Assembly (NCBI GenBank): GCA_029204225.1
Contig: CM055113.1
Span: 7,097,852 to 7,161,851 of the forward strand
Reading direction: 5' to 3'
Origin: Diphasiastrum complanatum
Taxonomy: Eukaryota > Streptophyta > Lycopodiopsida > Lycopodiales > Lycopodiaceae
DNA: 64,000 nucleotides
Part shown: piece by piece, positions 1-10,499 of the stretch
Layout of the letters: the number at the start of each line of letters is the position of its first letter
Position numbering within the stretch: position 1 is the stretch's first letter
Translations under genes and position numbers: made by a program
Notes under the pieces: generated by a model
Seen by the model: the letters and a program-made list of their open reading frames with translations, nothing else
Told to the model about the DNA's origin: nothing
Database searches by the model: none

Positions 1-11
1 GTCAATCAATC

Positions 12-31
12 CCCAACAATGGAGCCAAAGT
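12..31 (-). promoter_or_regulatory. tRNA-Asp type PBS of a Ty3/gypsy element
   Basis: Read on the minus strand this is TGGCTCCATTGTTGGGGA. It differs at a few bases from TGGCGCCGTTGCCGGGGA, the complement of the plant tRNA-Asp 3' end that primes many Ty3/gypsy elements. It lies a few bases from the LTR end at 32. The same layout recurs at 31181-31196, 36783-36800 and 46014-46031. The internal part of the element lies left of the window. Confidence 0.75.
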
Positions 32-640
32 TGTAGTGGCTTTACTCAACCTTCCTAGGATTCTACTTGGTTGATATGACAATGAGATGTAAATTAGTTT
101 AGGAGGCTAGTTTCTCCTTTCCTATCACCATGCGGTAGTTTGTTCTCATGGGAGATATGCCTAATTTTGAGTTGATTAGCAATCTTCTATGGATTCCCAA
201 CTAGTAACCACTAACCACACAATAAATTTTTTCAACCACAATAATCATCCACACCAAAGATGCATAGGAGGTAAGTTATTTTTTCTTCTCTCTTCTCCTC
301 TCTTAGAACTAGCAAGAATAGCAAATAACAAACAATAATACAAATGTAAAAGAACCACAAAAACCACAAGCAAAATGAGAGAGATAAGAGACAATGATGT
401 CCAAAATGCAAAATTGTAGAGTCTTCTCCTCTTGATTGAACATCCAAATGAAGTTAAAATGATACTCTATTTATAGTTAAGAAATGGCATTGTCCCTTCT
501 TCCCGTCAACTAATTTTTGCCTCCCTTATCTTTCAATGTCATATATAAGATGGAAAGTACCTTGTAATATTAAATTGACTTTTAGGCCTCTAAATAATTT
601 TATTAATACCATGGCTCCTCCTATTCCTAAGTTATAAAAT
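32..640 (-). mobile_element. Ty3/gypsy LTR, minus orientation, right boundary uncertain
   Basis: The LTR starts TG at 32 next to the PBS. A minus-strand TATA box (TATAAATA, 468-475) would start transcription toward the PBS. The first about 170 bp resemble the LTR at 31201 in layout, with shared motifs such as TGTAGTGG at the end and a ...CCCATGAGAG / CTCATGGGAG... block, so the two belong to related families. I could not fix the outer TG/CA boundary or find a TSD. The frame on 232-447 is low-complexity LTR sequence, not a gene. Confidence 0.6.
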
Positions 641-651
641 TTGCCTAGTGT

Positions 652-725
652 GGTTGGACTTATAGGGTGGGTCCCAAAGCCCTCACACTTAGGAGGGCTC
701 TGGGACCCACATTATAAGTCCAACC
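652..725. repeat. Near-perfect 33-bp-arm hairpin
   Basis: Arm 652-684 pairs with arm 693-725 across an 8-bp loop; by eye about 30 of 33 positions pair. The arms carry GGTTGGACTTATA and TGGGTCCCA. The same words (GGTTGGGCTTATA, CCCTCACACTTA, GGGACCCA) occur at the outer end of the gypsy LTR family seen at 34895-35264, 45225-46012 and 47165-47332, so the hairpin looks like a folded-back LTR terminus. A MITE or a small-RNA precursor is possible, but I see no TSD. Confidence 0.7.
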
Positions 726-2574
726 CCACTGGGCACATATTGGGTCCTACTAAGTGGGTCCCATGGGAAAGCTACCTCAAGTTTTTGAAGGCTAAAAAAC
801 ACCACAGGCCAAGCCAATCTACAGGTCAGCCTCAAGTTCCTAAAGCCAGCACAACCACACAATGAACAAGTGCTTCCACAATTGTGAAATAATCCAACAA
901 TATTGCACCTTTTGCACATCAAAAAATCATGATATTTCCACCTACATATATAATCTTAGGCAACATGTTGAAGTCTAAGTAGAAGTTTTAAAAGAAAATT
1001 GCAATTCTTAAGATGTTAAAAAATGAGGTGAATAAAAAGACTTTGATTGTGGAAGAGACTTAATCTTGCCATCCTTTGCACTTGGGAATGGAGTTATGAT
1101 TACCTTACATGGTGAAAAGATCAATAGAAAATCCACTTTTCAATTCTTAGCAAGTTCACCAAGTTCTATTTTAGATACAATTTATGGATTCCAAAGTCGT
1201 CCCTAACGCGACTCATGCATATCATGTGATACATGTGCAATGCAACACCACCACAAAAAGTACATTGTGTTGGCCCACATAAGTCTTTTTCTCACCAATG
1301 TCTCTAGTGATTTGTCTACTTTTGGATTGTTACCATCACCTAGACATTGTCACTCCTTGTATTATATTGTTCTTGTTGGTACTTTTATAAACATGAGTTG
1401 TCTAATTTTTTTTTTATAAATTCTTTGTTAACGACAATGGTGTGATCTTCAATAAACTCAAAACTCTACGACATATGCAACAAGAACAATTATAAGCATG
1501 TAGTCAACTCTTGTCAAGATAATGTATCATATGATGCATGACTACTTAGGAAACTTCAGGAGATTAATATACAAAATGTTTCACAACATAGCATGTGAAT
1601 ATTCCAGTACTTTCTACAACATGCTCATATGTATTCCTTAATCAACTATCTTATTCTTAAGGGTTTGGAGATGGAAAAGTTGAATTTTTTGAAAGAAGTT
1701 CATTATTGAGTTAAATACTCATAGCTTGAAGTGCATAGGTCTCTAATATATGAAGGATATTGCTCTAGAAATCCATAGCATGGTGGACTAGACTTGGGTA
1801 AGTGAGTTTCTCCATCCACGTTTGAGATATGATCTTGTCATGAGGATTTGTCCACTAGATTTGAGTCCACATATTTGTGTGTGAGGATATATTGTAAATG
1901 TTGGTGGATGAAGTTTGAAGGTCATCCTCTGGAGGATATTACTACTTGGACTAAAGCTAACCACTACCTATTGGGGCATGTTGATGCTTGGATGATAGTT
2001 GAAGACCACCCTTTGTTGTTGATGCTTCAAGAAAACCTTAGTAGTCACCCTAGATGGATGTTTCTAATTGGACAAAGCTTGAATGTTTCTCTATGAGATG
2101 TTAATGCATAGATGAAGTTTGAAGGCTGCATTTAGAGTTGTTGCTTGTGTTAAAAAGAAAATGATCATTCTACATAGGCTAAATTAGTTTATATTATTTA
2201 ATCTTGACTCTTCTACTTTCTACTAAGTAACTAGTTAAGTAGTAGTAGAGTGTGAATTGGGCTATTATTAACTCGACTTGTCCAACATATCGTGGAGATC
2301 CGACTTATTGACTATCCCAACTTAATTGGCCATGGCAACGACTCGCTCGACTCCGAATAGTCAAAGCCTTCTCATGCCAACTTTCTATATTGTGCAACGA
2401 CTTGGACAAGGACAGCAGCAGCCACAATCTCTTCCAGATGGCACAACGGCTGGGCCTTCTTCTTTGCACACTCATGTGCACATATGTAAATTGTATATAG
2501 ATGACCATTGTAATCTAATTAAGTAAGTGAGTCAATTATAGTGAATTAGGGAGATAGACATCGAAGATGCTATC
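726..2574. other. No recognisable gene
   Basis: AT-rich sequence with stops in all frames. The short frames at 1848-2096 and 2305-2526 show no family motif. Probably old TE sequence; I see no domain, PBS or PPT here. Confidence 0.5.
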
Positions 2575-2890
2575 ATGCATCAATTTTTTCTTTCATACTG
2601 ATTGTCAGTAATAAGCTCATAGCTTTTATAGTGCAGAGTAAGCTTCCTAAGCACGCGGTTTTGTCCACTATTGTCTTCTGCTCATACCATCCATCTGACT
2701 TGTATTTCTATACATTATTTTGAATCAATCATTGTCTTTTATTGCATTCAAAGTTCTTGTCATATTTGTATCCATTGCTACTACATCTTCATGTCTGACT
2801 TTCTTACAACTTTGTCTGATTGTTTGCTCTTCTGCTTCTGCAAACAATCGAACAATTAAACTCTAGTTTTCTTTTGTGTTCGCCTACTGT
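2575..2890 (+). repeat. LTR-like repeat, inverted partner of 5720-6015
   Basis: This stretch resembles the reverse complement of 5720-6015 over about 290 bp with interruptions. Shared landmarks in order are ATTGTCAGTAATA, GTTTTGTCC(A/G)CTATTGTCTT, TGCTC.TACC, CATATTTGT and TCTGACTTT. The T-rich composition and position suggest the R/U5 part of a copia-type LTR. The pair encloses 3-5.7 kb, which holds a gypsy scrap and a dead ORF. Confidence 0.55.
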
Positions 2891-3194
2891 AGTAGTAGTG
2901 CACACACTGAGGAAAACATTGACCACTACCTTCGCACAGTAGTAGGAATGTTCCTATCCGATTGCTCAATGCGTTCGAGTCTTTAGACCATTTCTCCAAC
3001 AATACTTAGTGAACAAGACTTGTAGCTCCGGAAGAATCGCTCAGTGGTTACTCTTGTTGTTGGGGGTTGAATTTAGAATCGTTGTACGCAAGGGGAAGCA
3101 ACATTATATGTGTCACAAATTAAAGGAAAGGAGAATGCAGCCCAACAACCCGATGATGAGCTACTAGATGTTGTCTTATTGTATGTAGACATAG

Positions 3195-3640
3195 TACCGG
3201 ATTGATCCACAAACATTGTTGAATATTTAATCTGGGGCCAACCAGACAATTCCTTAGCCAAGGCAGAATAGCAAAAGGCAGTACTTAAAATTTCTCCTTA
3301 CAAGTTGATTATCAGGGCCAATTGTATCGCGACAAGGGCCTGACAATGTCCTCAGAAGATGTGTTCTTCCACATGAAACCACCCAAATTATATCGTTATC
3401 ACATGAAGACATGGGTGGTGGTCATTTCGCATCAAACATTTCTGTCGGGATGCTGGTGGCCGACAAATCACAGGGATACAAAAGAAGAAAATGTGATTTA
3501 TGACAGAAGACCTACCAGGATTAATTATGATCTATTACATCTAGTCATAGCTCAGGCATATATCATTGTGGCTATAGATTATCTAACCAAATGGGTAGAA
3601 GCCAAGGGCGTAAGAGTGGCCAATAATGACATGTAGATAA
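3195..3640 (+). pseudogene. Ty3/gypsy integrase fragment
   Basis: Translated pieces include GQLYRDKGL (the linker before integrase), GGHFA and CWWPT (the zinc-binding region of gypsy integrases, spread over two frames) and IIVAIDYLTKWVEAK, the start of the catalytic core with its first Asp. Integrase inserts element cDNA into host DNA. The fragment covers only the N-terminal part of the domain. It is shifted in frame near 3420 and stops at 3637, before the second and third catalytic acidic residues. No reverse transcriptase or LTR of this element is attached. Assignment to gypsy is firm from the DYLTKWVEA motif; the element is dead. Confidence 0.8.
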
Positions 3641-4201
3641 CTTACAGATAGGACTCTATACTACAAGCACTCATTACAGCAAGATCCAAGCAAAATGCAA
3701 ACCTAGATGGAAACAAGAAGGTAGGAAGACATTATCACACAACAAGTACCCAATGACAATGCAGATTAGACTTAAAAATATTAGGCGATTTAGCAAAATA
3801 AAAGAAAAAATCACTCAAAATGATGGATCAACTATCAAATCTTCCTAAGAACATTCATAGAGCTCACCATAGATAGATCTGAATCATATGAAGCTCTGCA
3901 AGAGTTACTTGTGAAGGAACAATGAAAACATGGGCTTTGCAAAAGTTCAAACTGAGGTAATCTTGAAAACCTTCATAGGCCATCAAGATCATCAAACTAA
4001 CCTTCGCAAGAAACAAATTTGTTCCTGCTCTACAAATCATTGCATGACTTTCAAAAACTTCATAGGGCATGCAAATAAACTTATGAACCTTCACCAACTT
4101 CTTAGAGATCTTAGAAAATCATGAAGATGGTACCTACAAAATTTGGTATTGACCTGAGCTATGAAAAGTGTACTCTCCTAATACGCCTTTTAATTCTCCA
4201 C
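3641..4201. other. No recognisable gene
   Basis: AT-rich sequence between the integrase scrap and the TATA box at 4202. Short frames on both strands (3864-4097, 3930-4124) are without known motifs. Confidence 0.5.
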
Positions 4202-4209
4202 TATAAAAG
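4202..4209 (+). promoter_or_regulatory. TATA box upstream of a dead ORF
   Basis: TATAAAAG followed by a C-rich leader of about 230 bases without ATG until 4472. The spacing suits a plant promoter or an LTR promoter; which of the two is not clear. Confidence 0.45.
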
Positions 4210-4471
4210 CAGAGAAATCGAGTCATTTGTCACTTTTTCTAGTGAAGCTCTTGCCATTTTTACATTGAATTTTCAACTGTTTTCAAAAGCCTTTAAAATT
4301 TTCACGTACCATCCTTAACCTACAAAGACACCGCATCCAGATCTACATCTCTCCACTTCACTCCAATCACCCTGATAGCCACCATTTCTCTCATTTCACC
4401 TCCTTCGCCTTACCAAACCTTCTTTACCAACCAAACCTATCCAATCCATCTACCGTCCATCATCCTTCATC

Positions 4472-5210
4472 ATGGCATCCTTCACCACTCTAATAACCAA
4501 CCATCTAGCCCATCCGACAAAACCGATACTACCCAAATCTCCCACCTCAACGTCTTTTTTGGGTGAAATCTATGATCTTCCTACGGACACCCAAATCGCT
4601 CCCTAGATCCAATCAACCCAACAACTTCTTGAAGCGATGGGCATTTAGCCTCAACTTTTCACCTGCGCCCTCTATCTAGACTTCTTTATTGAGGCCTTTG
4701 GGACTTGTGATAAAGATAAGTCTAGATTCTACATCCACTACCAAGGTACTACGTACAAAGTGCGTGTGAACCGCCTTGCTGGCCACCATCAGCATTGTGT
4801 CTGGTGATAGACCCAAGCCATCACACCACCAAGCCTCTGCTGCCATCACCTCTTTTTTGGATGCTTCAATACCCTGATGTCACACTAACGACGGGTATCT
4901 GATCGAAGCCATCACCGACCCAGTCATCCAAGTCACCTCCTAAGCAACTTCTTAGCCATTGGAAGTTTGTGAAGGACTGCATTCCTTATCTCCTTCTACA
5001 CATGATTGTAGATTCTCATAAAGGTTCTCAACAAACACAGTAGTGCCCTATGACTGGCACAATTTTGTAACTTCAGAGCTAACAAAGACCATCAAGTCCA
5101 ACGCATGCTAGAAGTTCATCGTAGGTCCACTTCTGCCCACCCTCGCCATTACCCTCCTCGACCAAAAAGTTCATGGATTTCACCGCACATTTGTCCTCAC
5201 CACCGCTATA
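4472..5210 (+). pseudogene. Decayed ORF of unknown family
   Basis: An ATG at 4472, about 265 bases past the TATA box, opens a frame with protein-like composition: MASFTTLITNHL near the start, then SFLGEIYDLPTDTQ, then LFTCALYLDFFIEAFG and RFYIHYQGTTYKVRVNRL. It is broken by TAG at about 4601 and again after about 13 codons, and by TGA after HHQHCVW near 4805. Two of the stops could come from CAG or TGG codons by transitions. Protein-like words continue in other frames (PYDWHNFVTSELTKTIK, LLPTLAITLLDQKVHGF) to about 5210. I do not recognise the family. It could be the gag-like or accessory ORF of a retroelement, or a decayed host gene. Confidence 0.4.
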
Positions 5211-5389
5211 CCCTCCACCAGCCAATGACCTCCCATCCTTCCTTCTGACACACCCTCCACCAAAAATGCATGCGCAACTCTACTTCGTCCACCTCCCTAA
5301 CTCCAACCTGCAACACCCGCTGCCATGCCACAACCATGGTTTTTGTTGGAAGAAGGAGGGTGTGTGGGTGTGAGAGACAAAAATAAATA

Positions 5390-6120
5390 GCTCGAAAAGA
5401 AAACAAACATGAAAAAGAAGCGAACTCGAAACTCAAATGAGAAACGAACTAGAACAGAATGTGTTTGTGTGCAGCAGAATGAGCTATATTACTTCTTCCC
5501 TAAGGATGACTACGCCTATCAGAAACGAAATGAACAGAACGTTAGTAATAGAAATCACGGTCGTTCTGATTACACAACCAAACGTTAACAAAACGTCAGA
5601 AGAATAATTCGTCGCAAAATAGCTAGACAAATTATCTGTTGCGAATGATTCACGAAAGAGCTAGACTGAGCTCGACTGATAATCAATCGCGAATGATTCG
5701 CAAAAGGCAAGACTAAATATTAGTCGTAAATAACTAGACTAGTAATAACTCGCTAAGAACAGATTATTAGATTGAGCAACAAGAAAAGTCAGATAGAATG
5801 AAAATTAAGCAAAGTAATATTGACACAAATATGAACGCAGAACAAAGAGCTATTATCAGATTAAGTATAGCAAAATATACATGTCAATAATGCGGTAGAG
5901 CACAAGACAATAGCGGACAAAACTACGTGCTCTACAAAGCTAATTCAATCTGTAAAGAAAACCTATTACTGACAATAAAGAATCAATGCGCAAGGTATCT
6001 ACTTTGTCTGTCTCTGATAAGCTTCTGATGTTATATCTTACACACGCAGTTGTTCTCTTGATCTCTCAATCAGTCTGAATACGCAAATGGTATTCAGTAT
6101 ATATACACAATGTTACAGGT
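5390..6120 (-). repeat. LTR-like repeat, minus orientation
   Basis: The part 5720-6015 is the inverted partner of 2575-2890. The 5390-5720 part is rich in repeated words such as CGAATGATTCGC/ACG and CTAGAC. A TATATATAC run lies at about 6100. No coding frame. Probably most of a copia-type LTR on the minus strand; ends not resolved. Confidence 0.45.
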
Positions 6121-6439
6121 GTGCAGATGAAGAAAGTACAGAGTGGATGTGCTATCTGTAGGAGATCATGGGTGGCTGATGTCGTTGTCAAAACTGATTG
6201 CACAGTTGCATGGGATGAGCGTGAGAAGGCCACGACGTCTGCTTTTGTTGAGGTGAACGTTGGTGAAGATGCAAAAATTGCATCACTCTAACAAAATGCC
6301 TTAGGATTTGATTTACAAGGTGCCTTCACTTTCTAGGGCACCTTTGGCATTTTCTAAGGCAGTGTCACCTTTTTCGTCTGTCACAAAAATGCATGTAAAA
6401 ACACAGTGTCGTGTTTTTCGCCTTTTCTTCGTCATGAGA
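6121..6439. repeat. LTR-like sequence with aaggcacctt words
   Basis: Words such as AAGGTGCCTTCACTTTCTA, GGGCACCTTTGGC and TTTTCTAAGGCA resemble 18540-18620 inside the copia LTR that starts at 18101, so this is probably a fragment of that LTR family. No gene seen. Confidence 0.4.
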
Positions 6440-6675
6440 ATTTACTTTTATTTATGCAGACTGTGCGACAACGTAGCTTTATCATTTTTTAAACTCGATT
6501 CTCAAAGTTCTTTACCAGGAGTAGCTTCCGGCTTCTCCTCAATTGGTTCTACCCATTGCTATAGACCTTCGCCCTTCAACAAGAGTGAAGTCTTTAATTT
6601 TCAAATCAAGTAGTTTGAACCTTCTGGGTCTAAGATTGTAGTGATCTTAGCTTGAATATTGATGATCGACGACAT
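6440..6675 (-). pseudogene. Ty1/copia gag N-terminus
   Basis: On the minus strand the ATG at 6673-6675 opens a frame reading MSSIINIQAKITTILDPEG, then SNYLI-stop-KLKTSLLLKGEGL-stop-QWVEP and KNDKATLSHSL. This is the start of copia Gag, the capsid protein that packages element RNA, with the conserved NYLxWKxxxxxLL...GLWxxV pattern. Both in-frame stops sit where the family has Trp (TGG to TGA or TAG). The ATG lies about 100 bases from the PBS at 6778-6789, as expected for a 5' end. The frame is cut at about 6440, where LTR-like sequence begins. Confidence 0.75.
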
Positions 6676-6777
6676 CTTTTAATTTTAAATAACTTCCAAA
6701 TAGCGGCTTACTGATGGATGTATGAAGAATGTTGAGAGAGATGCAAAGATACCACTGTATCAACTTTAATACCGTAT

Positions 6778-6789
6778 GCTTTGATACCA
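6778..6789 (-). promoter_or_regulatory. Initiator-Met tRNA type PBS
   Basis: The minus strand reads TGGTATCAAAGC, a one-base variant of the copia PBS TGGTATCAGAGC. It is one base from the LTR end (TACA at 6791-6794) and about 100 bases upstream of the gag ATG at 6675. A near copy of the preceding words (GATACCACTGTA) sits 34 bases away at about 6748. Confidence 0.75.
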
Positions 6790-6790
6790 C

Positions 6791-7009
6791 TGTAGGAAAA
6801 TATTAATTATTCTTCCACAGAGAACATGATGCAAGTTTGAATAAATCAAACTAATATCAGTGTCTTCAATCGGATTTGTATATGATCTATGTACTAATAG
6901 AATAGTTTTAGTTTTGATTGAATATGCGTGCAAAAATTATATGCAAAATTAAGAGACAACTTAAGACAATATAGACAATAAAAAACTATTGATCAAATGA
7001 ATTTTATAA
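6791..7009 (-). mobile_element. Copia LTR, minus orientation, outer end uncertain
   Basis: Begins TGTAGG at 6791 next to the PBS, which fixes the inner end of the 5' LTR of the copia gag at 6440-6675. AT-rich, no frame. The outer boundary is arbitrary: the repeat shared with 17440-17705 starts by about 7060. Confidence 0.5.
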
Positions 7010-7340
7010 CTCTGAATCTGAATCATCAATATACATCTCTTGTTGTTGTGAAAAATGTGGATCTTGAATGGATCCAAACTCCCAAAATACGTGGCTAAGA
7101 TCTTTGCACAACAAGCTACAAAAGCTAGAAATGGCAAAGCATCCTAACGCTACATTTGATACACATGAACTTGACAAAGCATTCAAGAGACAAAAGAAGC
7201 TAATAAAAGGTACTGATGGCAATAAAAAACAACAGCATACCAGCCTTACAACAGTAGCCTACCACTTTTAGAAATCTCTTAAGACCATACACAAAAGCTT
7301 GAAGACAATACACAAAGCAATGCTCTCAATGGACATGTTT
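7010..7340. repeat. Dispersed repeat shared with 17440-17705
   Basis: About 270 bp match a second copy 10.4 kb away in the same orientation. Landmarks: GCTAAGATCTTTGCAC, GCTACAAAAGCTAGAAATGG, CAAAGCATCCTAA and GACAATACACAA. This copy has an extra ACAA in GCAC(ACAA)GCTAC. On the minus strand a frame ends EFGSIQDPHFSQQQEM then YIDDSDSEL and stops at 7004-7006. It looks like the acidic C-terminal tail of a TE protein; the family is not identified. Confidence 0.65.
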
Positions 7341-9617
7341 GCTAAGAAATGTTGACAATTTTCACACTCCGTCTTCAACTTAACTTGCTAGTTCTACAAC
7401 ACTACTTTGCTCCAACCTAAAAATGATCTGCATCATGATAATAGATCTCTTCTCAAGTGCTCTAATATGTACAATATGAAGTAAAACATAATTGATATAG
7501 ATAATAGTGTCCATATAGGATGCTTCACTATTTTTTACATCGATTTTACATAAATGGTGATCATGATACATGTAAAAGGACATAGAATCATAATGAAAGG
7601 ATTCCTCCATGTATCCACCTTGAATTCTCTGTAAAACAGCAGCAAACAATTTGTAAGTGAAAGTAACCAACAATTGTTTGCATGCCTCCTCCACATTCCA
7701 CTATGCCCATAGTGCATGCACCATGTATCTCCATGAATGAACCTCCATCACCACCTTGCCTTTGTAGATCTCCAATCCATGAAAGCCCTTGAGTGAATGA
7801 ATGCCAAGAACTCCACTGATCATCTAGTTGTCCTATAATCACTATACAAAATTATCTCTTGTTCCCAAACACTGGAGAATCCATTTATTTGGATGACTGG
7901 CATGCCTATCAGATGGATACCCAAAATTCACATCTGATTATGTGACTTAGACAGAAGAATTAACATGGTTCAATATTACATTCTGGTCCTTTCTAGTTCA
8001 TGATAAGCTTCAAACCCCTACCGATGCATCAAACCTAGGGACAAACTTCAGTCAACTAACAGATCCAATGTAATCCACATATCAAATTCCACTTCTAGCC
8101 CTCACAATTGACATCCAAAACTACGGATAGCTCAATGGTTACTAAGATATCAGTTACGCATTAAATTGAATGAATTCTAACCAAGAAATTAATAACCAGT
8201 ATTAAGCAATTATTTACAGGGATTACCAAAATCCTAACCGTGAAATACATTTCCTAATCACACTTACTACCTCTGATGTCCACTCTTCTTCCCTCTTTAG
8301 AATTTTCAGTTTCCTGAAAATCTATTTCAGCTAAGGTACCAAGAAGACGTTACGACATTAGTAAATGTTTAAAAAACTAATTACTGTAGGAAAAAGTCCA
8401 AAACAAGTCATTTATGTCCTATATCTGGGCTGAATATCCGATATATCAAAAATCATTTACTAGTATGTGAAATCATACTAGTCTAATCTTTTGAATATAA
8501 TTCAACATAGGAGTTTACTAGAAATAAAATCAGTTATGTAATTCCTATTATTATAATTTCTCCAATAAAATTGGACTGTTTTTTCTTTCTATTGACTGGT
8601 TTGGCATTACTCCATTAATATTGACAAAACCTATCCAAATGTAGAATATGAAATTACATAAATGAAAATCCTACCAATAGGATTTCGGTAACTCTTAAAC
8701 CGTATCCTGTCAAATTTACTGACTAGATAAAGAATACCATTGCCACTCATCCAGTCTGGTCATTTCATATTGTTTGACGATTTTAATTCAAATTTAATGA
8801 GTATCATGCACAAACATTCACTTGGCTGATTTCTATCGATCAACATCGATTAGAAAACTATCAGACAAGTAACTAATTTCAAATTTTAACCAATTTGAAA
8901 TTCAACAAAAAGAAAAAAAATCAAATTTTAACTTTCAATCTGGAAGTTCCAAACTCCAAAAATTAAAAGAAACATAGTAAAAAACTGTCGGCAATTCATT
9001 GCGGTTCCTTCCGTCAATTTTAACTTATCTATCACCGAGAAATAATTTAGACTTAGTGAAAACACCGTGATCAATTTTTAACTGATAAACTCAGTTTATT
9101 AAATTCACTAATCTAAACTGATTCCATAGATAACGAAAAAATGACCAAAATCTTGATTTTTTCCAAAAAACTCAATTTTTACTTTAGTTTACGTAATTCA
9201 AAAATTCTGACGAAAATACTGTTAGTACAAAAGGCAATCAAAGTCGAAAAAATCGAAACGCTGTCCGATTCCTAATGTTACTAACCCAATGTCAAACTGG
9301 CATGCAAAGCACACTACATCAATCATAAATGTCATTACGAAATTTTTTTACGTAAATTCCAGTTTTACAAAATTTGTTAGCCATTGACACTGATTTGCCA
9401 GTGACCCCATTGTCAAAGCACATGCGTATGACCACTCAAATCGATTGTAAATCCCTCGTGCATGTCAGAATTACTCTGAGAATCAGCATGCAACTAATCC
9501 ATGCTAACACAATGCTACAAATTAGGGAAATGACTGGCATGCAATCAGAACAATTCCAAATTTTGCAAATTTTACTCACAAAACTGCAAAACTTCATATG
9601 ATCATAACTTTGAGGCT
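7341..9617. other. AT-rich noncoding sequence, probably old gypsy leader
   Basis: No domain found. Long T- and A-runs, TTTTACG and AAATTT words and the closing CATAACTTTGAGG... at 9600 resemble the leader of the minus-strand LTR element at 26500-27200, which has CATAACTTTCTCTAC. The similarity is compositional and weak. The minus-strand frames at 7380-7842 have no motif. Confidence 0.35.
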
Positions 9618-10400
9618 ATCTACCTCAAATTGTTCTATTTGGAAGGTTAGAATGGAGTCTATCCTTACACTCCAAGATGTGATGGACATTGTACTTGGGA
9701 TTGAGGAGGATCCACAAGTCCTTCAAGGAGTACAAAAGTATAAGAAGAGAGCTAGGATGGCTCTCCATTATATCGAAATGAATGTCTCCAATGAGATTTT
9801 GAGGGAGATTGGTGCTTGCACTTCGACCAAGGATGCTTGGGATACTCTCAAAGCAATCTATGAGGCCAAGAATACCTCAAGACTCCTCACCCTTAGAAAT
9901 CAAATTCTCCAAAGTTCTCAAAAGAGAGTGATGAGAATGCCACTAATTATGTGTTGAGAGTGAAAGATACTTACAGGGAGCTTGCTTGTATTGGAGATGC
10001 CATTAATCAAAGTGAGCTAGTCCAAGTCATACTTAATGGCTTGAGAGATGGTATGAGAACCTTGTCCAGTCCTATGCTGTCAAGAAAGATCTACCTACTT
10101 TGGAGGCTTTGCAAGGAGTGCTAATAGCTGAAGAATAAATGCATGAGAACAAGCTATTAAGGATGGAGAAATTATCACTCAATCATAATGGTGATGGCAA
10201 AGCTCTATTTTCCAAGCACAAGGGGAGGATCAAGAAGCAACACCAACACTTATCCAAGGACAAAGCAAAAGATAAGATCCAAGATGAAGAGGAGGATGAT
10301 TTCTCTCATGCTTCTACCTCAAATAAGAAGAAGAATAGCAATGTTTCTTTTTTGGCAAGAAGGGCCACTATGCTACAAATTGCTTCAAGAAGAATAATCA
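9618..10400 (+). pseudogene. Ty1/copia gag
   Basis: The frame carries SIWKVRMESILTLQDVMDIV, the UBN2-type core of copia Gag, then KKRARMALHYIEMNVSNEIL, DAWDTLKAIYEAKNTSRLLT and LRNQILQ. A one-base shift at about 9930 moves the rest into another frame (NYVLRVKDTYRELACIGD, QVILNGLRDGM). Around 10330-10400 is a damaged zinc knuckle (GKKGHYATNCFKKN) whose first Cys codons are lost. The true N-terminus is missing: homology starts in mid-domain at about 9618, where leader-like AT-rich sequence abuts. The ATG at 9598 is therefore fortuitous. Confidence 0.85.
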
Positions 10401-10499
10401 ATTCAAGCAAGCCAACATATGAAATGAGAAAGAAGACTCTATTGCAAGTGATGGAGAGGGATCTCTTATGGTCTCTAGTTTTTCTTTCAAAAAGGATGG

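Noticed and set aside
9598-9617. ATG at 9598 as the gag start
   Set aside because: Family homology begins only at about 9618, in mid-domain; the upstream residues come from abutting AT-rich sequence.
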